A stretch of 64,000 nucleotides of DNA from Sipunculus nudus (taxonomy: Eukaryota > Annelida > Sipuncula > Golfingiida > Sipunculidae). The position numbers were made by a program, and so were the translations under genes. This document shows, piece after piece, positions 1 through 13,068 of the stretch. The notes below the pieces were generated by a model. That model made no database searches and had not been told where the DNA came from. It worked only from the letters and a program-made list of their open reading frames with translations. Each line of letters starts with the position of its first letter. Positions within the stretch are counted from its first letter, which is position 1. The stretch covers positions 20,745,456-20,809,455 of the forward strand of contig CM049318.1 of the NCBI GenBank assembly GCA_026874595.1, read 5' to 3'.

Positions 1-589
1 CTCAGAAATGACTGGAGCTGGCATCACCAAGTATTGTGCAACTGTTGGTTACATGACTCATATTTGAAATTGCAGATTTTGTGGTGCCACCTACATTGAC
101 CTGTTTTTTATGGGCAAAAACTTCATAATTTTAGCCTCTTTCAGCTTAAAAATGTTTATGATGAAACTGTCAAGTGGAATCATTCAATTTTTCACAAGAA
201 TTATCCTAGGACATGGTTCTTTCAGTTATATAAGAATAGATTGTTTTTGTTGATTTTTGGTTGAGTCGTGAAAAGCTTAAGTTGGTCTTATGGCCATCAT
301 TAAGTCTATTTCAAACTGAGGACTGCAATGGTGTTCTTCTACAAAATTGTTGCTTTAGTTGTAACTTCTGTAAAATTGTACAAAAAATATTCATAGGTGG
401 CCTTTGTTCAAGTTTAATTGAATGATTTTTTGCCGAATAAATGGACCTTAAACAATGAAAGGACTTTATCTTTTATTATTCTAGATATTTTGATAAAAAG
501 TCTTATGAATATGTCAGCTTAAAAAAAAGCAGCATTTTAGCCAAAGTCTTTAAGTATGTGTAAACAGATTTACCAACAGGCCAAGATTG

Positions 590-1245
590 TGTCTGTATCT
601 TTAAATAGGTTGAGAAACTGCCAACTGTTTCAGATTTGGCAACAGGTCAACAGAGTTCATTCATTGCAGTCAGAAATATGTCAAGAGTTCAATCAGAGCA
701 GACAGGCACAAGGCATGTGATATCCTCATGGGTGTCATGTGAACACCTCATGGGCACCATGTGATCACCTCATGAGTATCATGTGATCACCTCATGGATG
801 TCATGCCGCTCAGGGCTGCATGTGGAGCCAATCTGTGAGCTAATGCAATGGTGTGACTACTATTTCAGATTTGGCAACAAGCCAAAGGTCAATCAAAATC
901 TATTAATAGCTTTGACAGACTGCCAACTGTATCAGATTAGGCAACGGGTCAAGAGTTCACTCAGTGCAGCCAGGTAAAGGTCAAGAGTTCTCTCAGTGCA
1001 GTAGCTGCATTCTATTCACTGCTTTGGCAGACTGTCCACTGCATCAAATTTTGTACCAAAGTTCAGCCTGGGTCTATTTATAGCTTTGGAAGACTGCCAA
1101 CTGTGTCAGATTATGCAACAGGTCAAAAGTTCACTCAGTGCAGCCAGGTACAGGTCAAAACTTCACTCATTCTAGCCAGGTGCAGGTCAAGAGTTTACTC
1201 AGTGCAGTAGCTTGAGTCAGCAATTTGTCACAGTTCACTCGGGGG
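590..1245. repeat. Degenerate tandem repeat
   Basis: Phrases such as GACTGCCAACTGT, CAGATTNGGCAAC and GTCAAGAGTTCACTCAGTGCAG recur at irregular steps of roughly 100-150 bp with many substitutions and indels. This is an old, decayed tandem array without coding content. Confidence 0.6.
731..796. repeat. 22-bp minisatellite, three units
   Basis: Three consecutive units of the form NNCATGTGATCACCTCATGG, differing at a few positions. The units contain the palindromic core TGATCA. Confidence 0.7.
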
Positions 1246-3200
1246 CAACTGCCTTTCTCACCTAAGCCTGGTCAGCCCAGTGCATCAGACTCAAGGTAAG
1301 TTTGATGCATTGGCCTGATATTTTGACCTGTCTATGCGTCTTTGATGGCTTTCTTGTTCACAAGACAGGTGTAGCCACCTACAATGACTTTTGCAAAGTG
1401 TATGTGCCTGCTTATTTCTACAGAGGAATTTGATATATCAGCCTGAAATTGGGCATATTTATACAAAATGGATAGCTTTGTCGTATACAAGACTGGTGGT
1501 GCCACCTACAATAATTTTTGTGTTGTGTGCACCCCTGCCAGAATTTCAGCAGTGATATTTGTGTAATTGTTTCTTATTCAAAATGTTTAGTACTTGCATT
1601 GTTCAGATACATGTTAAACGTGTACTTGAAAAGTAATGGTCCAGCATTGAAGCATTATACTTAGTGTATATCCCATTGCACAGATTTGCATTAGGCCTGT
1701 AGGCCTTTTTTTTTCAATATATGGACCAAAAGGTTTTAAATATGTAAAAAACAATTCTGTTATGTGCATCATTGTTATTCCTTCAGTTGTCTCCTAATCT
1801 CATACAGAACTTTAGATGACATTGTTGAATGATGTATCACATGTCAGTTATAAATTATGCCAATGTTATACAAAATCATATATGAAAGAAATATTGTTTT
1901 AATGCTTCATTAAGTATTGGTGTTCTCTATATAAACAGCCCAAATCTGGACCAAGGCTTGTTCACCAGATTTAGCTGTATATTTAATACAGTATTAATTT
2001 TGAGGGTATATTGTTAATTTTGCTCAACTTCTCACAATCATTACCTGTAAACACTTGCCTGCGGTCCAGTTGTCACAGCTGATTTTCTGCCTGGTATAAA
2101 CAAAGGAGATTGGCTTTTCTCACCACAAGAAACATGTGTGAGTTAAAGAACTACATTTTCTTCAGCAAATATTACCCTGAGACATCATACCATGTCAAGG
2201 CCTCAGGGGAACCCATATTTATTGTTTTTGTTTTAACTCGTGGAGATAATAGTTGCAGTACAGTGAAACCTATGTTATGAGACCATCCATGGGACTGGCC
2301 AAAAGTGGTCCTAATTCACAGGTTGTCTTATTAGACAGGTCAGTTAAAACCAATGTGAATGCTTTCAGTTCACTTAAGGGTGGTCTCAATGGAAAGGTAG
2401 TTATTTAAGATGGATGGTTCAACTGTTGGTAAAATTAAGAGAGCATTGCTCAGTTTATTTAAATGGAATCTTACATATATAAAGATTCTTTATCCCTGAG
2501 TCTGTGATATGTCCATCCACACACTGTGAAAGGTGCACTTTTGGGTCTAGAAGCTTGCCAATGGCTTCCAGGAATAATACACGACAGAGGTAGGTCAGTA
2601 TTAATGACATAAAATGTTGGTCCAAAGGTTAGTGGGCAATACCTATACTACATATTGTCTCCATACAAAATGTAATAATCAGTCTATGTTTAGTATTTAC
2701 TATTGTACCCTTTGTATATGTTTATCTTGCAGAGCAAGATATATGTATATTCCTTTAATTATTACACTCCTCAAGCAGGGGTTTATACACTGCAGTAATT
2801 CCAGATCTCCTTCGTTTTAGCCGCTGCTTTGTTAAGCAAGTTTTTGTTGGTTGCACAGGGCCAAGAATCAAACCAACAAGAGTAGGGTGTCACAGATTTA
2901 GAACTTTGAGCTGGATGCACAATCATTAGTGTGATACCATACTCTGATTGGTCTGATTACATTTGTTTTTTTTTCAGTGCGGGTCCTGGTGGTGTAACCC
3001 AGAGAATCTTGTTTTACACAGCAGCAGTTAAAGTGTAATGATTAATGTTTATCTGCATTCAGTAGGCTGGAGGATCACATTATATGAGCATCGCAATGAA
3101 TGGTTGCCACTAAATACAAATTTTGTCAATCATCAAAAGTTACAATTAACAGAATATGATAGTTTTGGTCTCAGGAGTAGAGCCAAAGTTTTCTCAGCAT

Positions 3201-6200
3201 AGCTAGAATTTGTCACATGATTATGTATGAATTGTCAACTTGTAGGTCACAAGTCCAATATATAATATAAAATAGGATAGGGCTCACAATATAGATCAGT
3301 ACTTTTTAGATATTGTAAAAAATTAATGAAATACCTTGATTTGTGAATTGTTATGAAGGCATGGTCTGTTGTATGGTTAATTCTGAATACAGCTAACATT
3401 TAAAGATTTCTATCACTAGAGTTGCTGGTCTGTTATCTGTGATTAACAGGGTTTATATTGGTGGTAGGAATGTGTTGTAAAATCACATTCATTGATTGAA
3501 TGGAAAAAGGTGCTGCAAGGTCAATGTCACAGCCAGGTTGTCCGATGCTCAAAATTTAAAAATATTCTCTGATTTTTTCTCCTTTTTTTATATAAGTAAT
3601 ACACTTTTTCATGTTCATATATAATCATTTTATAATCAATTGTAAAGCACCTTACTAATGGTATTATTTTACCCACTTATCATTTAAATTGGCACCCTAT
3701 AATAGATAAAGATGACTAGATGAGCTGCACATGGTCAAACTTATACCTTTATTTTGATTTTCACATTAGACCTTGATAAATCTATGGAAATAAGGCTTAT
3801 GGTTATTTTTTAACTTTTGATAGGATATGCCAAGTCTCATTAGTAGTTGCAGGTGCATTACCATAGTTATATTACCTTTATGATGTCATAATCATACCTT
3901 TATGGTGTCACCACAATAATCACCATGGTACCTCAAGCCAGAATATGACTATTTGTTTCAATGAAGAGAATATCTCAGCTTCAATCAACATCATTATATT
4001 CACTGTTTAATTATGGAGGCATTAAGGATACACTGAACAACACCCTTGGTTTCTTGATCACCAGCTCAGATAATTACCTCTGCAGGAAAGGAAATCTCAT
4101 TTCAGGTGAATTTCCAAAAATGCTAACCAATGTTTGATACTTTAAATCACGATACAATCTTTATACCAAGGATCTTTTTTGTTTTGGGACCATGTAATAA
4201 CTTAATAAAACCAAATGCCTGATATTAATTTGCTCTCTTCTTTTGCAATGGTATGGAGTTGTGTTAATTCTGTGGCTTACAAAATCATAGCAGTTATGAT
4301 TGTTTTAACCAGTAACAAAATGAATGACATCCAGTAGATTTGACAATTTTACATATGACCAAACATTGGCCTATTTATAAACAGGTGGTACAAATGATGG
4401 GCAGGAATTTTGAAGCAAGTAATAAACTGGATATATACTAGTGTTAGTAATCGGCTGTAAAATCATATTCGAAGACTGAAAGACAGAAAAAGACCAATCA
4501 TCAATTATAAGGCCAAAAAAAATGTAACCCCCTGCATAAATTTTTTAATATTTTAAATTTCATTGTTCAAGAAGATAAAATCAAGCTAGAAATTGTCACA
4601 TGATTATGTATGAATTGTCAACTTGTAGGTCACAAGTCCAATATATAATATAAAATAGGATAGGGCTCACAATATAGATCAGTACTTTTTAGATATTGTA
4701 AAAAATTAATGAAATACCTTGATTTGTGAATTGTTATGAAGGCATGGTCTGTTGTATGGTTAATTCTGAATACAGCTAACATTTAAAGATTTCTATCACT
4801 AGAGTTGCTGGTCTGTTATCTGTGATTAACAGGGTTTATATTGGTGGTAGGAATGTGTTGTAAAATCACATTCATTGATTGAATGGAAAAAGGTGCTGCA
4901 AGGTCAATGTCACAGCCAGGTTGTCCGATGCTCAAAATTTAAAAATATTCTCTGATTTTTTCTCCTTTTTTTATATAAGTAATACACTTTTTCATGTTCA
5001 TATATAATCATTTTATAATCAATTGTAAAGCACCTTACTAATGGTATTATTTTACCCACTTATCATTTAAATTGGCACCCTATAATAGATAAAGATGACT
5101 AGATGAGCTGCACATGGTCAAACTTATACCTTTATTTTGATTTTCACATTAGACCTTGATAAATCTATGGAAATAAGGCTTATGGTTATTTTTTAACTTT
5201 TGATAGGATATGCCAAGTCTCATTAGTAGTTGCAGGTGCATTACCATAGTTATATTACCTTTATGATGTCATAATCATACCTTTATGGTGTCACCACAAT
5301 AATCACCATGGTACCTCAAGCCAGAATATGACTATTTGTTTCAATGAAGAGAATATCTCAGCTTCAATCAACATCATTATATTCACTGTTTAATTATGGA
5401 GGCATTAAGGATACACTGAACAACACCCTTGGTTTCTTGATCACCAGCTCAGATAATTACCTCTGCAGGAAAGGAAATCTCATTTCAGGTGAATTTCCAA
5501 AAATGCTAACCAATGTTTGATACTTTAAATCACGATACAATCTTTATACCAAGGATCTTTTTTGTTTTGGGACCATGTAATAACTTAATAAAACCAAATG
5601 CCTGATATTAATTTGCTCTCTTCTTTTGCAATGGTATGGAGTTGTGTTAATTCTGTGGCTTGCAAAATCATAGCAGTTATGATTGTTTTAACCAGTAACA
5701 AAATGAATGACATCCAGTAGATTTGACAATTTTACATATGACCAAACATTGGCCTATTTATAAACAGGTGGTACAAATGATGGGCAGGAATTTTGAAGCA
5801 AGTAATAAACTGGATATATACTAGTGTTAGTAATCGGCTGTAAAATCATATTCGAAGACTGAAAGACAGAAAAAGACCAATCATCAATTATAAGGCCAAA
5901 AAAAATGTAACCCCCTGCATAAATTTTTTAATATTTTAAATTTCATTGTTCAAGAAGATAAAATCAAGCTAGAATTTGTCACATGATTATGTATGAATTG
6001 TCAACTTGTAGGTCACAAGTCCAATATATAATATAAAATAGGATAGGGCTCACAATATAGATCAGTACTTTTTAGATATTGTAAAAAATTAATGAAATAC
6101 CTTGATTTGTGAATTGTTATGAAGGCATGGTCTGTTGTATGGTTAATTCTGAATACAGCTAACATTTAAAGATTTCTATCACTAGAGTTGCTGGTCTGTT

Positions 6201-7349
6201 ATCTGTGATTAACAGGGTTTATATTGGTGGTAGGAATGTGTTGTAAAATCACATTCATTGATTGAATGGAAAAAGGTGCTGCAAGGTCAATGTCACAGCC
6301 AGGTTGTCCGATGCTCAAAATTTAAAAATATTCTCTGATTTTTTCTCCTTTTTTTATATAAGTAATACACTTTTTCATGTTCATATATAATCATTTTATA
6401 ATCAATTGTAAAGCACCTTACTAATGGTATTATTTTACCCACTTATCATTTAAATTGGCACCCTATAATAGATAAAGATGACTAGATGAGCTGCACATGG
6501 TCAAACTTATACCTTTATTTTGATTTTCACATTAGACCTTGATAAATCTATGGAAATAAGGCTTATGGTTATTTTTTAACTTTTGATAGGATATGCCAAG
6601 TCTCATTAGTAGTTGCAGGTGCATTACCATAGTTATATTACCTTTATGATGTCATAATCATACCTTTATGGTGTCACCACAATAATCACCATGGTACCTC
6701 AAGCCAGAATATGACTATTTGTTTCAATGAAGAGAATATCTCAGCTTCAATCAACATCATTATATTCACTGTTTAATTATGGAGGCATTAAGGATACACT
6801 GAACAACACCCTTGGTTTCTTGATCACCAGCTCAGATAATTACCTCTGCAGGAAAGGAAATCTCATTTCAGGTGAATTTCCAAAAATGCTAACCAATGTT
6901 TGATACTTTAAATCACGATACAATCTTTATACCAAGGATCTTTTTTGTTTTGGGACCATGTAATAACTTAATAAAACCAAATGCCTGATATTAATTTGCT
7001 CTCTTCTTTTGCAATGGTATGGAGTTGTGTTAATTCTGTGGCTTACAAAATCATAGCAGTTATGATTGTTTTAACCAGTAACAAAATGAATGACATCCAG
7101 TAGATTTGACAATTTTACATATGACCAAACATTGGCCTATTTATAAACAGGTGGTACAAATGATGGGCAGGAATTTTGAAGCAAGTAATAAACTGGATAT
7201 ATACTAGTGTTAGTAATCGGCTGTAAAATCATATTCGAAGACTGAAAGACAGAAAAAGACCAATCATCAATTATAAGGCCAAAAAAAATGTAACCCCCTG
7301 CATAAATTTTTTAATATTTTAAATTTCATTGTTCAAGAAAATAAAATCA
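3201..7349. repeat. 1383-bp sequence in three near-identical tandem copies
   Basis: The sequence starting AGCTAGAATTTGTCACATGA at 3201 restarts at 4584 and 5967, giving copies 3201-4583, 4584-5966 and 5967-7349, each exactly 1383 bp. By eye only a few single-base differences separate them, for example GGCTTACAAA versus GGCTTGCAAA near 5660, and a final AAGAAAATAAA in copy 3 versus AAGAAGATAAA. No long ORF, terminal repeats or RNA gene was recognised in the unit. The near-identity means a very recent expansion, or an assembly artefact. It lies downstream of the HSPE1 3' end. Confidence 0.95.
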
Positions 7350-7364
7350 TACAACTTTGGTAAG

Positions 7365-7545
7365 ATTTCCTTTGTTATGTAGTTCTTTTACCTTTTTAGC
7401 AAAAAAAATATGTTATTTTCATGCTTTTCCTTGATCATATGACAATTTTATCAAAACATTCATTACAAAAAAAGGTAAAATTTAGAATAGCATCTGCTCT
7501 TACTGATTTCTGAAAAAAGTGCCTGAGAACCATAACTTTTTTTTT
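7365..7545 (+). repeat. Dispersed repeat, copy 1
   Basis: This stretch, containing GTTATTTTCATGCTTTTCC and AAGTGCCTGAGAACCATA in order, matches the reverse complement of 42735-42872. The shared order of several blocks shows an interspersed repeat family rather than chance. Its class is unclear, though the other copy carries a tRNA-like A-box sequence. Confidence 0.6.
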
Positions 7546-8780
7546 TTGGCCTCGATCATTTTATGCACCGTCTGTATTACTGTGAAATAAGATGATAGCA
7601 AAAAAATTGACGGAGTTAATTCAGTCACACTTACATCATGCTGAAGAGTCAAGGTAAGGCTTGATTGTTGATACATTCATTGCAAAAGTTTAAGTTTAAT
7701 GCTTTTTTGTTCCCAGTTTTTCCTATATTTTTGACAGAGAAAGAATATTTAATTGGGATAACATGACATCTTTTGATTTGCATACATAATCATTTGTGAT
7801 CTTTAATGCAAAAATGCAGTCGATTTTTTATAATGAAAGAAAACGACCTTTTATGGATATGATTAATTAGCACACCAGTAATATATACCACTCTCAACAG
7901 AACACACCAATATGCTGCTTATTTTAATTCCTTACCATTATTAAGTTCATCCACTACATGTCAGCACCAGTGATCAGTACATATATGTCCACTGCATCCA
8001 TTTTAAAAATGATTGGGTGTGAATCTGTAATAAATTTCTTTAGAAAGAAAGTCATAAATACTGAGAATTCTGAAAATGTGGGTGTAAAAAGTTGTGGATT
8101 TGACATGAAACACCATTCTTGGGTTAAAACTTTCATAGAATGTTCTGGGGTAGATTCTAGAGTTAGTTACGGACTTTACTTGTGAAATTAAATCTTTTCA
8201 TTTTTCCTGAACCCTACATAGAACTGAAAATCATTTTCACAAAACCATATGTATTCAGCAAAAATTTTTTTTTCAAATATAAAGGTTATGCCGTTTTCTG
8301 TGTGATTTAATAAGCCTTATCAGTATGCCATTTCCATCCTGGAGAGTAATGTTGGCCCACACAATGTTACTCAAAAAAAAAAAAAAAAAAACTTTTTTAG
8401 CTTTTTCCCTATAAAATCTAAGAAAATGCAGTTAGAAAAAAAATAAACAAAATCCGATAGTTTTTCAGATGACTGATTATTTGCAAAAAAATTGGTGATG
8501 CTAGCTTCTGCCATTTTTGAGATAGCTATGGTTAACATACAGACGACACCGCAACATCGCACAAGCTCACAGGTTCCCTAAAAAAAGTGGGGGGGGGGGG
8601 GGGGGGAGGGGCGTGGTAATTTTCTAGGTTCCATTGTAAGAATGAGACAAATACAGGTTTTAAGAGGCCAACTTGAGCAGATCAGAGTTAAGGTTTGGGT
8701 ATACATTCATAAAACAAAAACCACATTACATTCAAGTGACAGAACCTAAAACAAAAATCAAGAAAAATATAGTTCATGGT
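7546..8780. other. Non-coding, low-complexity stretch
   Basis: AT-rich sequence with an A run near 8377-8397 and an 18-base G run at 8589-8606. Short open frames occur on both strands but show no recognisable product. The homopolymers are places where read errors are likely. Confidence 0.5.
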
Positions 8781-8782
8781 GT

Positions 8783-8792
8783 TTTATTTATT
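8783..8792 (-). terminator. Candidate HSPE1 poly(A) signal
   Basis: Two overlapping TTTATT motifs on the plus strand read AATAAA on the minus strand, about 610 bases beyond the HSPE1 stop codon. This is the first clean canonical signal found downstream of the stop. Use is inferred, not shown. Confidence 0.4.
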
Positions 8793-8929
8793 GACAAATT
8801 ACCAAATGATGAATACAGGATGCTATGCTATGGCAATGATCAAACAATCCCACAAGTCATTCAACTGGACCTACAGCTTTTAATGCAGGTATATAGTTTG
8901 CATGTGACCCACATGTCACTCCTTGAAAT

Positions 8930-9085
8930 TTGCATAAGATCTCATGACACTGAACAGCCAATGAGAAGCGTGCAAAAACTGATGTTACTGATCACATGAC
9001 CCTGAACAGCCAATGCAAAGCATGTGTTATTTGATGTTATAAATCACATGACCCTGAACAGCCAGTAAGAAGCATGTGAAGGTTA
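8930..9085. repeat. About 60-bp tandem repeat, three units
   Basis: Three units share ATCACATGACCCTGAACAGCC followed by AATGNNAAGCATGTG. They would lie in the HSPE1 3' UTR if the poly(A) signal near 8783 is used. Confidence 0.6.
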
Positions 9086-9399
9086 ACATGATATATCCTA
9101 CATATTTTGTTCAATTTCTAAATTTAAATGAAAAAAAAATTAAAAACCAAAAGTGGCAAATTAAATTGATCTGAATGCACAGGTGATGATGACAGATGCA
9201 CACAAAATGCTATTCTAATGAAATATGAACACACTATACATGGTCCACGGGATAACTCTGTCTCCTGGCCTGCCACAGTGGCAGTTAGCGAATGATAATA
9301 TATCACTTGTGTCAGTCCCACTGACTACTTATAATTGTTCAAACGCAGAGCATGTGATGTCCCTCATGAATATTCATTTTGATGATGATGCTAAGAGCC

Positions 9400-12389
9400 T
9401 CAGGATTCAAATTTTCCCAATATGTCTCCATCACGGAAAAGGAAGTAATCCTGAAACAAGATACAAGTTTAAAATAAATTGTAAAGCAAGCTCTTACTTG
9501 TTGAATATCAGCTAATAAGAGAATGAGTTATTTTACATACATACTACATCTATATCAATAAAATAATGCAATATTTAAAAATATTTTAGGAGCATGTATA
9601 GTAACATGTGTTATAACAAAAACTCACCAAGTCTAGATGTTGTGCACACTTTTTTGCTACTGGTGACCCCTGGTGGTGTTAAGGAGAACTACCCAAGCTA
9701 TCCAAAGATGTTTTACAATCATAAATCTCCTTATAATAGGTACTAGTCTAAATAGATCACATAAAGTTCTACTGTAGATTAAAATGAATCACTAAACAAA
9801 TTTCTAAGACAAATTCTGAGATATGCTACACATTATGTAACAAAATTAGTACAACTTCCTGAATGTTTATCAATTACCTGGAAGAAGCTGCAAATTCAGA
9901 CATATAATTTGTAACATTGTAAATTCTAAATGGTGCTACAGCCCTTGGAATTAAAAAAAAAGAGAGAGACAGACATCTCATTGGGACATTAATTTTAAGT
10001 TAGAACTTACTTTGTCCTCCAACTGTACTTTGGTTCCTCCATATTCTGGAAGCAATACAGTGTCTCCTACTACTACTGACAATGGGTTAACATCCCCCTT
10101 CTGGAAAAACAAACAAGGGACCACCATGATCACAAGTACTGGTATGGAATAGCATTTACTGCGATTGATACAAAACTGTTTGAAATAAAATATTATTGTG
10201 TTCCAGGAGAGAATAAAATAAAACAATCTTGCACCTATTATTACTATTACATCAGAAAAGATATGGTTTAGATCTCACATTTGTTTCTCTGCATAAAATT
10301 AAAATTAAAAAAAAAAATTTCGGCATAGAAATTAATGATTAAAGGACTTTATTACATTTATAATGGCAAGGTACTTCAGGTCTCTCATAAGAATTAATGC
10401 AAACGGTAGTTTCCGTAACAAATGCTAGGTCTGGACATATCTAACATGCAGTGGTGCCATCTGCAGTGTAACAGATGTTTTACAATGCACCGGCTTGTCA
10501 CTAATATTCTAATAGCCAGTACTTTAGTAGCAAATGGTATCTAATAGACATATACTCAATGGGTTTCATTACTAAAAAGAACATCCAATATCATATCCAG
10601 CATAGTTCTCATAAACAAATGTGTACATTTCAATACAAAGAACAAAACACAGAGGGAGGAGAGAGTGGGAGTGTGGTATCCCCCACCCCTCTCATGGTGT
10701 AAAAGTGTTTCAGGCTGTTATAGTGTATTGGTGCAATCTGGTGAAAAATTTGACAGTTTTAGGGTATAAAGCAATTATTTTCCAATTTTCCAAATTTGTT
10801 ATGTCAAAAAGGGGATGCACATCCGCCCCAAAATACCTTCATATCAATTCTCCAAGAACAAAATACCAGTTTATCAAGGCCTAACCTCTTATTCCTTTTT
10901 AAGAGGAAAATTATTTATTTAAATAAAAAAAATATAATTTACAGTTCCCCTAGGTAAGAAAAAATTTAAAATTTATTTTTATAAAAATCACACAAACTTG
11001 ACAGTCTGATGGACGTGTGTCACAGTTTTATATTAAACTTTACCTCATTCCTGGCTCCTGGTCCAGTCGCCACCACTGTTGCCTGTAGAACTTTGGCTTG
11101 AGATTTCTCTGGCAGCATGATACCTCCCTTTGTGGTCTTCTCTACAGCAAACCTCTCTACCAGGATACGGTCTGCCAGAGGCAAGAACTTGCGGAATGCT
11201 CGGCCAGCCTGTGAACAAACAAAGAAAGTTTCTGTCAAAGAAACAGTCTGTAAAAGGTGAATATTTCTGGCTCAACTACAACAAGAATAAGGAAGGTCAT
11301 GGAAGGTGGTTTTGGGTCACTTGTGCACATACAGGTCAACAACCTTTTGGCCAGCCTTCTGAATTATTAACTTTAATAACTTATGCTTTTCAAGTTTTGA
11401 CATTTATATCTGCTCTTTTGGAATGACAAAAACACTTGGAACCATATCCATACCAAATTAATTATGAAATATTCCAAATTAACCAAGAATTTAAAACCAA
11501 CTCAGTTTTTGCCATGAATATTTTTTCCCTTGGTTCTTGTGGGTACTTTTGCAGTCACAAGTAGGAAACCACTGATGGATACATTTTAAACAGTTCTCCT
11601 ATTACAAACAGGACTAAGGTGTAAATGTGTAGATCAGAACAGAAATAATCCTTAGAACAATGACAAGAAAATGAAAAATTTAATACTTTCAAACTGAACA
11701 CTATGGCAATTTTGGCAAACCACCTGAAAGGAACATTAATACACTGAGGGTAAATCAAAATGACAATGTCTACACTTTTCTGCAAATCTGCTCATCATTC
11801 ATGATTGTGTAATTTGCCATTGAGTAATTCTTAACAAAAAGTTATGTGTAAAGTATGGTACACCTTAAAACTATACTGAATAATCTACTGGCATCTGTAA
11901 TAGCAAGAAATGTAGAAATAAATGGGCATTACAAATTTAGGTTACTGAAGTATTTAAAATTGTCTATTTGCAGTCTGACCCTCAATCCCCCCCCCCCCCC
12001 CCCATTTCAAGTGTTAATCAAATGGTTTAACAATATTTATAATTTATATACATTATAAATATAATAATACACAGAAGTGAATTTAAGCAACTGATTTGAG
12101 GGCTTGGTCATACCACGGCATAACCCCATTAAATGTGGTATACCAAGTAGATCTGTAGTATTAATAGTTACAACTAGTACTACATCACACCGGCAAGCAA
12201 GCCAGTGGCTCTTCCTAAGAGCACAGACAATCCAGCATGGACCTGGCTTGTCTGATGACAAATTATTTAAAGGCAGACACTGAACTAAAACAGTGTGTAT
12301 AGCACCGCATGATCATGTTAAATTAGAAATCAAAAGTGACTTTTTTATGTCTGTTTACTTCAGAGGTCTACGTTACCAAAACTTACCAT
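9400..12389 (-). CDS. HSPE1: 10 kDa heat shock protein (Hsp10, mitochondrial co-chaperonin)
   Basis: Hsp10 forms the heptameric lid of the Hsp60 folding chamber in the mitochondrial matrix. Four coding exons join on the minus strand: 12387-12389 (the ATG alone), 11044-11208, 10011-10100 and 9400-9450, all with GT-AG introns in phase 0. The spliced frame is 309 bp, or 102 residues, the same length as human Hsp10. The order of conserved blocks is complete: N-terminal AFRKFLPL, the mobile loop with GGIMLP (residues 29-34) that docks on Hsp60, LQATVVA, VLLPEYGGTKV, and the C-terminal YFLFRDGDILGKF. An exon carrying only the start codon is striking but is supported by the donor GTAAGT right after ATG and by the exact length of the product. 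The gene stands head to head with HSPD1. Introns are 1178, 943 and 560 bp. The C-terminus ends FES rather than the vertebrate YVD. Confidence 0.97.
11987..12003. repeat. 17-base C run in HSPE1 intron 1
   Basis: Uninterrupted C homopolymer inside the first intron. No function is suggested. The length is likely variable or unreliable. Confidence 0.9.
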
Positions 12390-12589
12390 CGTTGATTAAA
12401 TATTTCTCTGCGCTCTGACCCAACTGCTCTCACTGACAGCGCACCCTTCAACAGCAGATTCACATGTGCTTCCTTTGACCTTACTGCGCCTGCCCAGAGT
12501 TTCTGGGTTGGGAGAATTGGATAAATGATCAAAGGATATTTGTTATAAATTATTCTTTTGTGGACGAAAAGACCATTTTGGCATTAATA

Positions 12590-12609
12590 GAACATTCTTT
12601 GAAAATTTC
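12590..12609. promoter_or_regulatory. Heat shock element, imperfect four-unit
   Basis: Alternating GAA and TTC blocks occur as GAA-2-TTC-3-GAA-3-TTC. The first pair has the canonical two-base spacer; the next two spacers are one base too long. HSF1 binding is therefore plausible but not certain. The site is about 200 bp upstream of the HSPE1 ATG. Confidence 0.5.
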
Positions 12610-12889
12610 CATACATATAGATAGCAATCACGTGAATCATTGTGATAATTTAAAGCACTCTACATTAAATTAAGGCAAATGCATCATTTGTATTCAGCTA
12701 AAACTGTGCCGGAACATGTATATCTATGTTCAAGGTATTATCTAACAAATGTTTTATTCAATGTGGTTTTAATTTTCAATGTATTAACAACGAACGACTT
12801 ATGCATTCTATATCGATGTTATTTATACTCAACAGATGTATAATTTAAGTATTTTTACATATATTTGTACGACAAGAGTATAACAAAAA

Positions 12890-13068
12890 TTGAATATGCT
12901 CGATCGGGGCCTGTTTAAAGGTCGTCTGTTCGTCTTCCATGCTGTGTGTCCTTCTAGAAAGACCGGCGACCAGAGCAGAAGCGAGTGTCTGCCAAGTTCT
13001 GCAGTTTGCAAAACCAGCTTCAGCAGTGAGCAGCAAGAACACCCTACTCCTTCTTTTCCATTACTAGA
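12890..13068 (+). other. HSPD1: Candidate non-coding first exon of HSPD1
   Basis: The HSPD1 start codon sits 24 bases after a 3' splice site (AG at 21321-21322), so a leader exon must lie upstream. The best donor near HSPE1 is ACTAGA|GTAAGT at 13069 on the plus strand. The exon's 5' limit is not visible; 12890 is only a guess. Human HSPD1 also has a non-coding first exon. A second possible donor (CAG|GTAAAT) is near 13251. Confidence 0.4.
12951..12960. promoter_or_regulatory. Heat shock element core TTCTAGAA
   Basis: A perfect nTTCnnGAAn inverted pair. A third in-register unit is absent, so it is a minimal site. It falls within or next to the proposed HSPD1 leader exon. Confidence 0.35.

Larger units (their letters stand above)
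1..3200. other. Non-coding flank left of HSPE1
   Basis: No exon with homology or good splice context was recognised on either strand. The stretch holds a degenerate tandem region (590-1245), a short minisatellite (731-796) and, at 2257-2420, a remnant beginning TACAGTGAAACCT that resembles the ends of a MITE also seen at 53920. Short open frames here have no coding character. It is probably intergenic or a distant intron of a gene outside the window. Confidence 0.5.
12390..13068. promoter_or_regulatory. Bidirectional HSPE1/HSPD1 promoter region
   Basis: The interval lies between the HSPE1 start codon (minus strand) and the proposed HSPD1 leader donor at 13069 (plus strand), so it must hold both transcription starts if the leader model is right. 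It is richer in CpG than its surroundings at 12400-12500 and 12900-13030. It contains an inverted CCAAT box (ATTGG, 12516-12520) and two heat-shock-element-like clusters listed separately. No clear TATA box was found. The head-to-head arrangement with a shared promoter is known for vertebrate HSPE1/HSPD1; here it is inferred from gene layout. Confidence 0.7.

Noticed and set aside
8673-8999. 108-residue plus-strand ORF
   Set aside because: No recognisable domain; its end overlaps a 60-bp tandem repeat and it lies antisense to the likely HSPE1 3' UTR.
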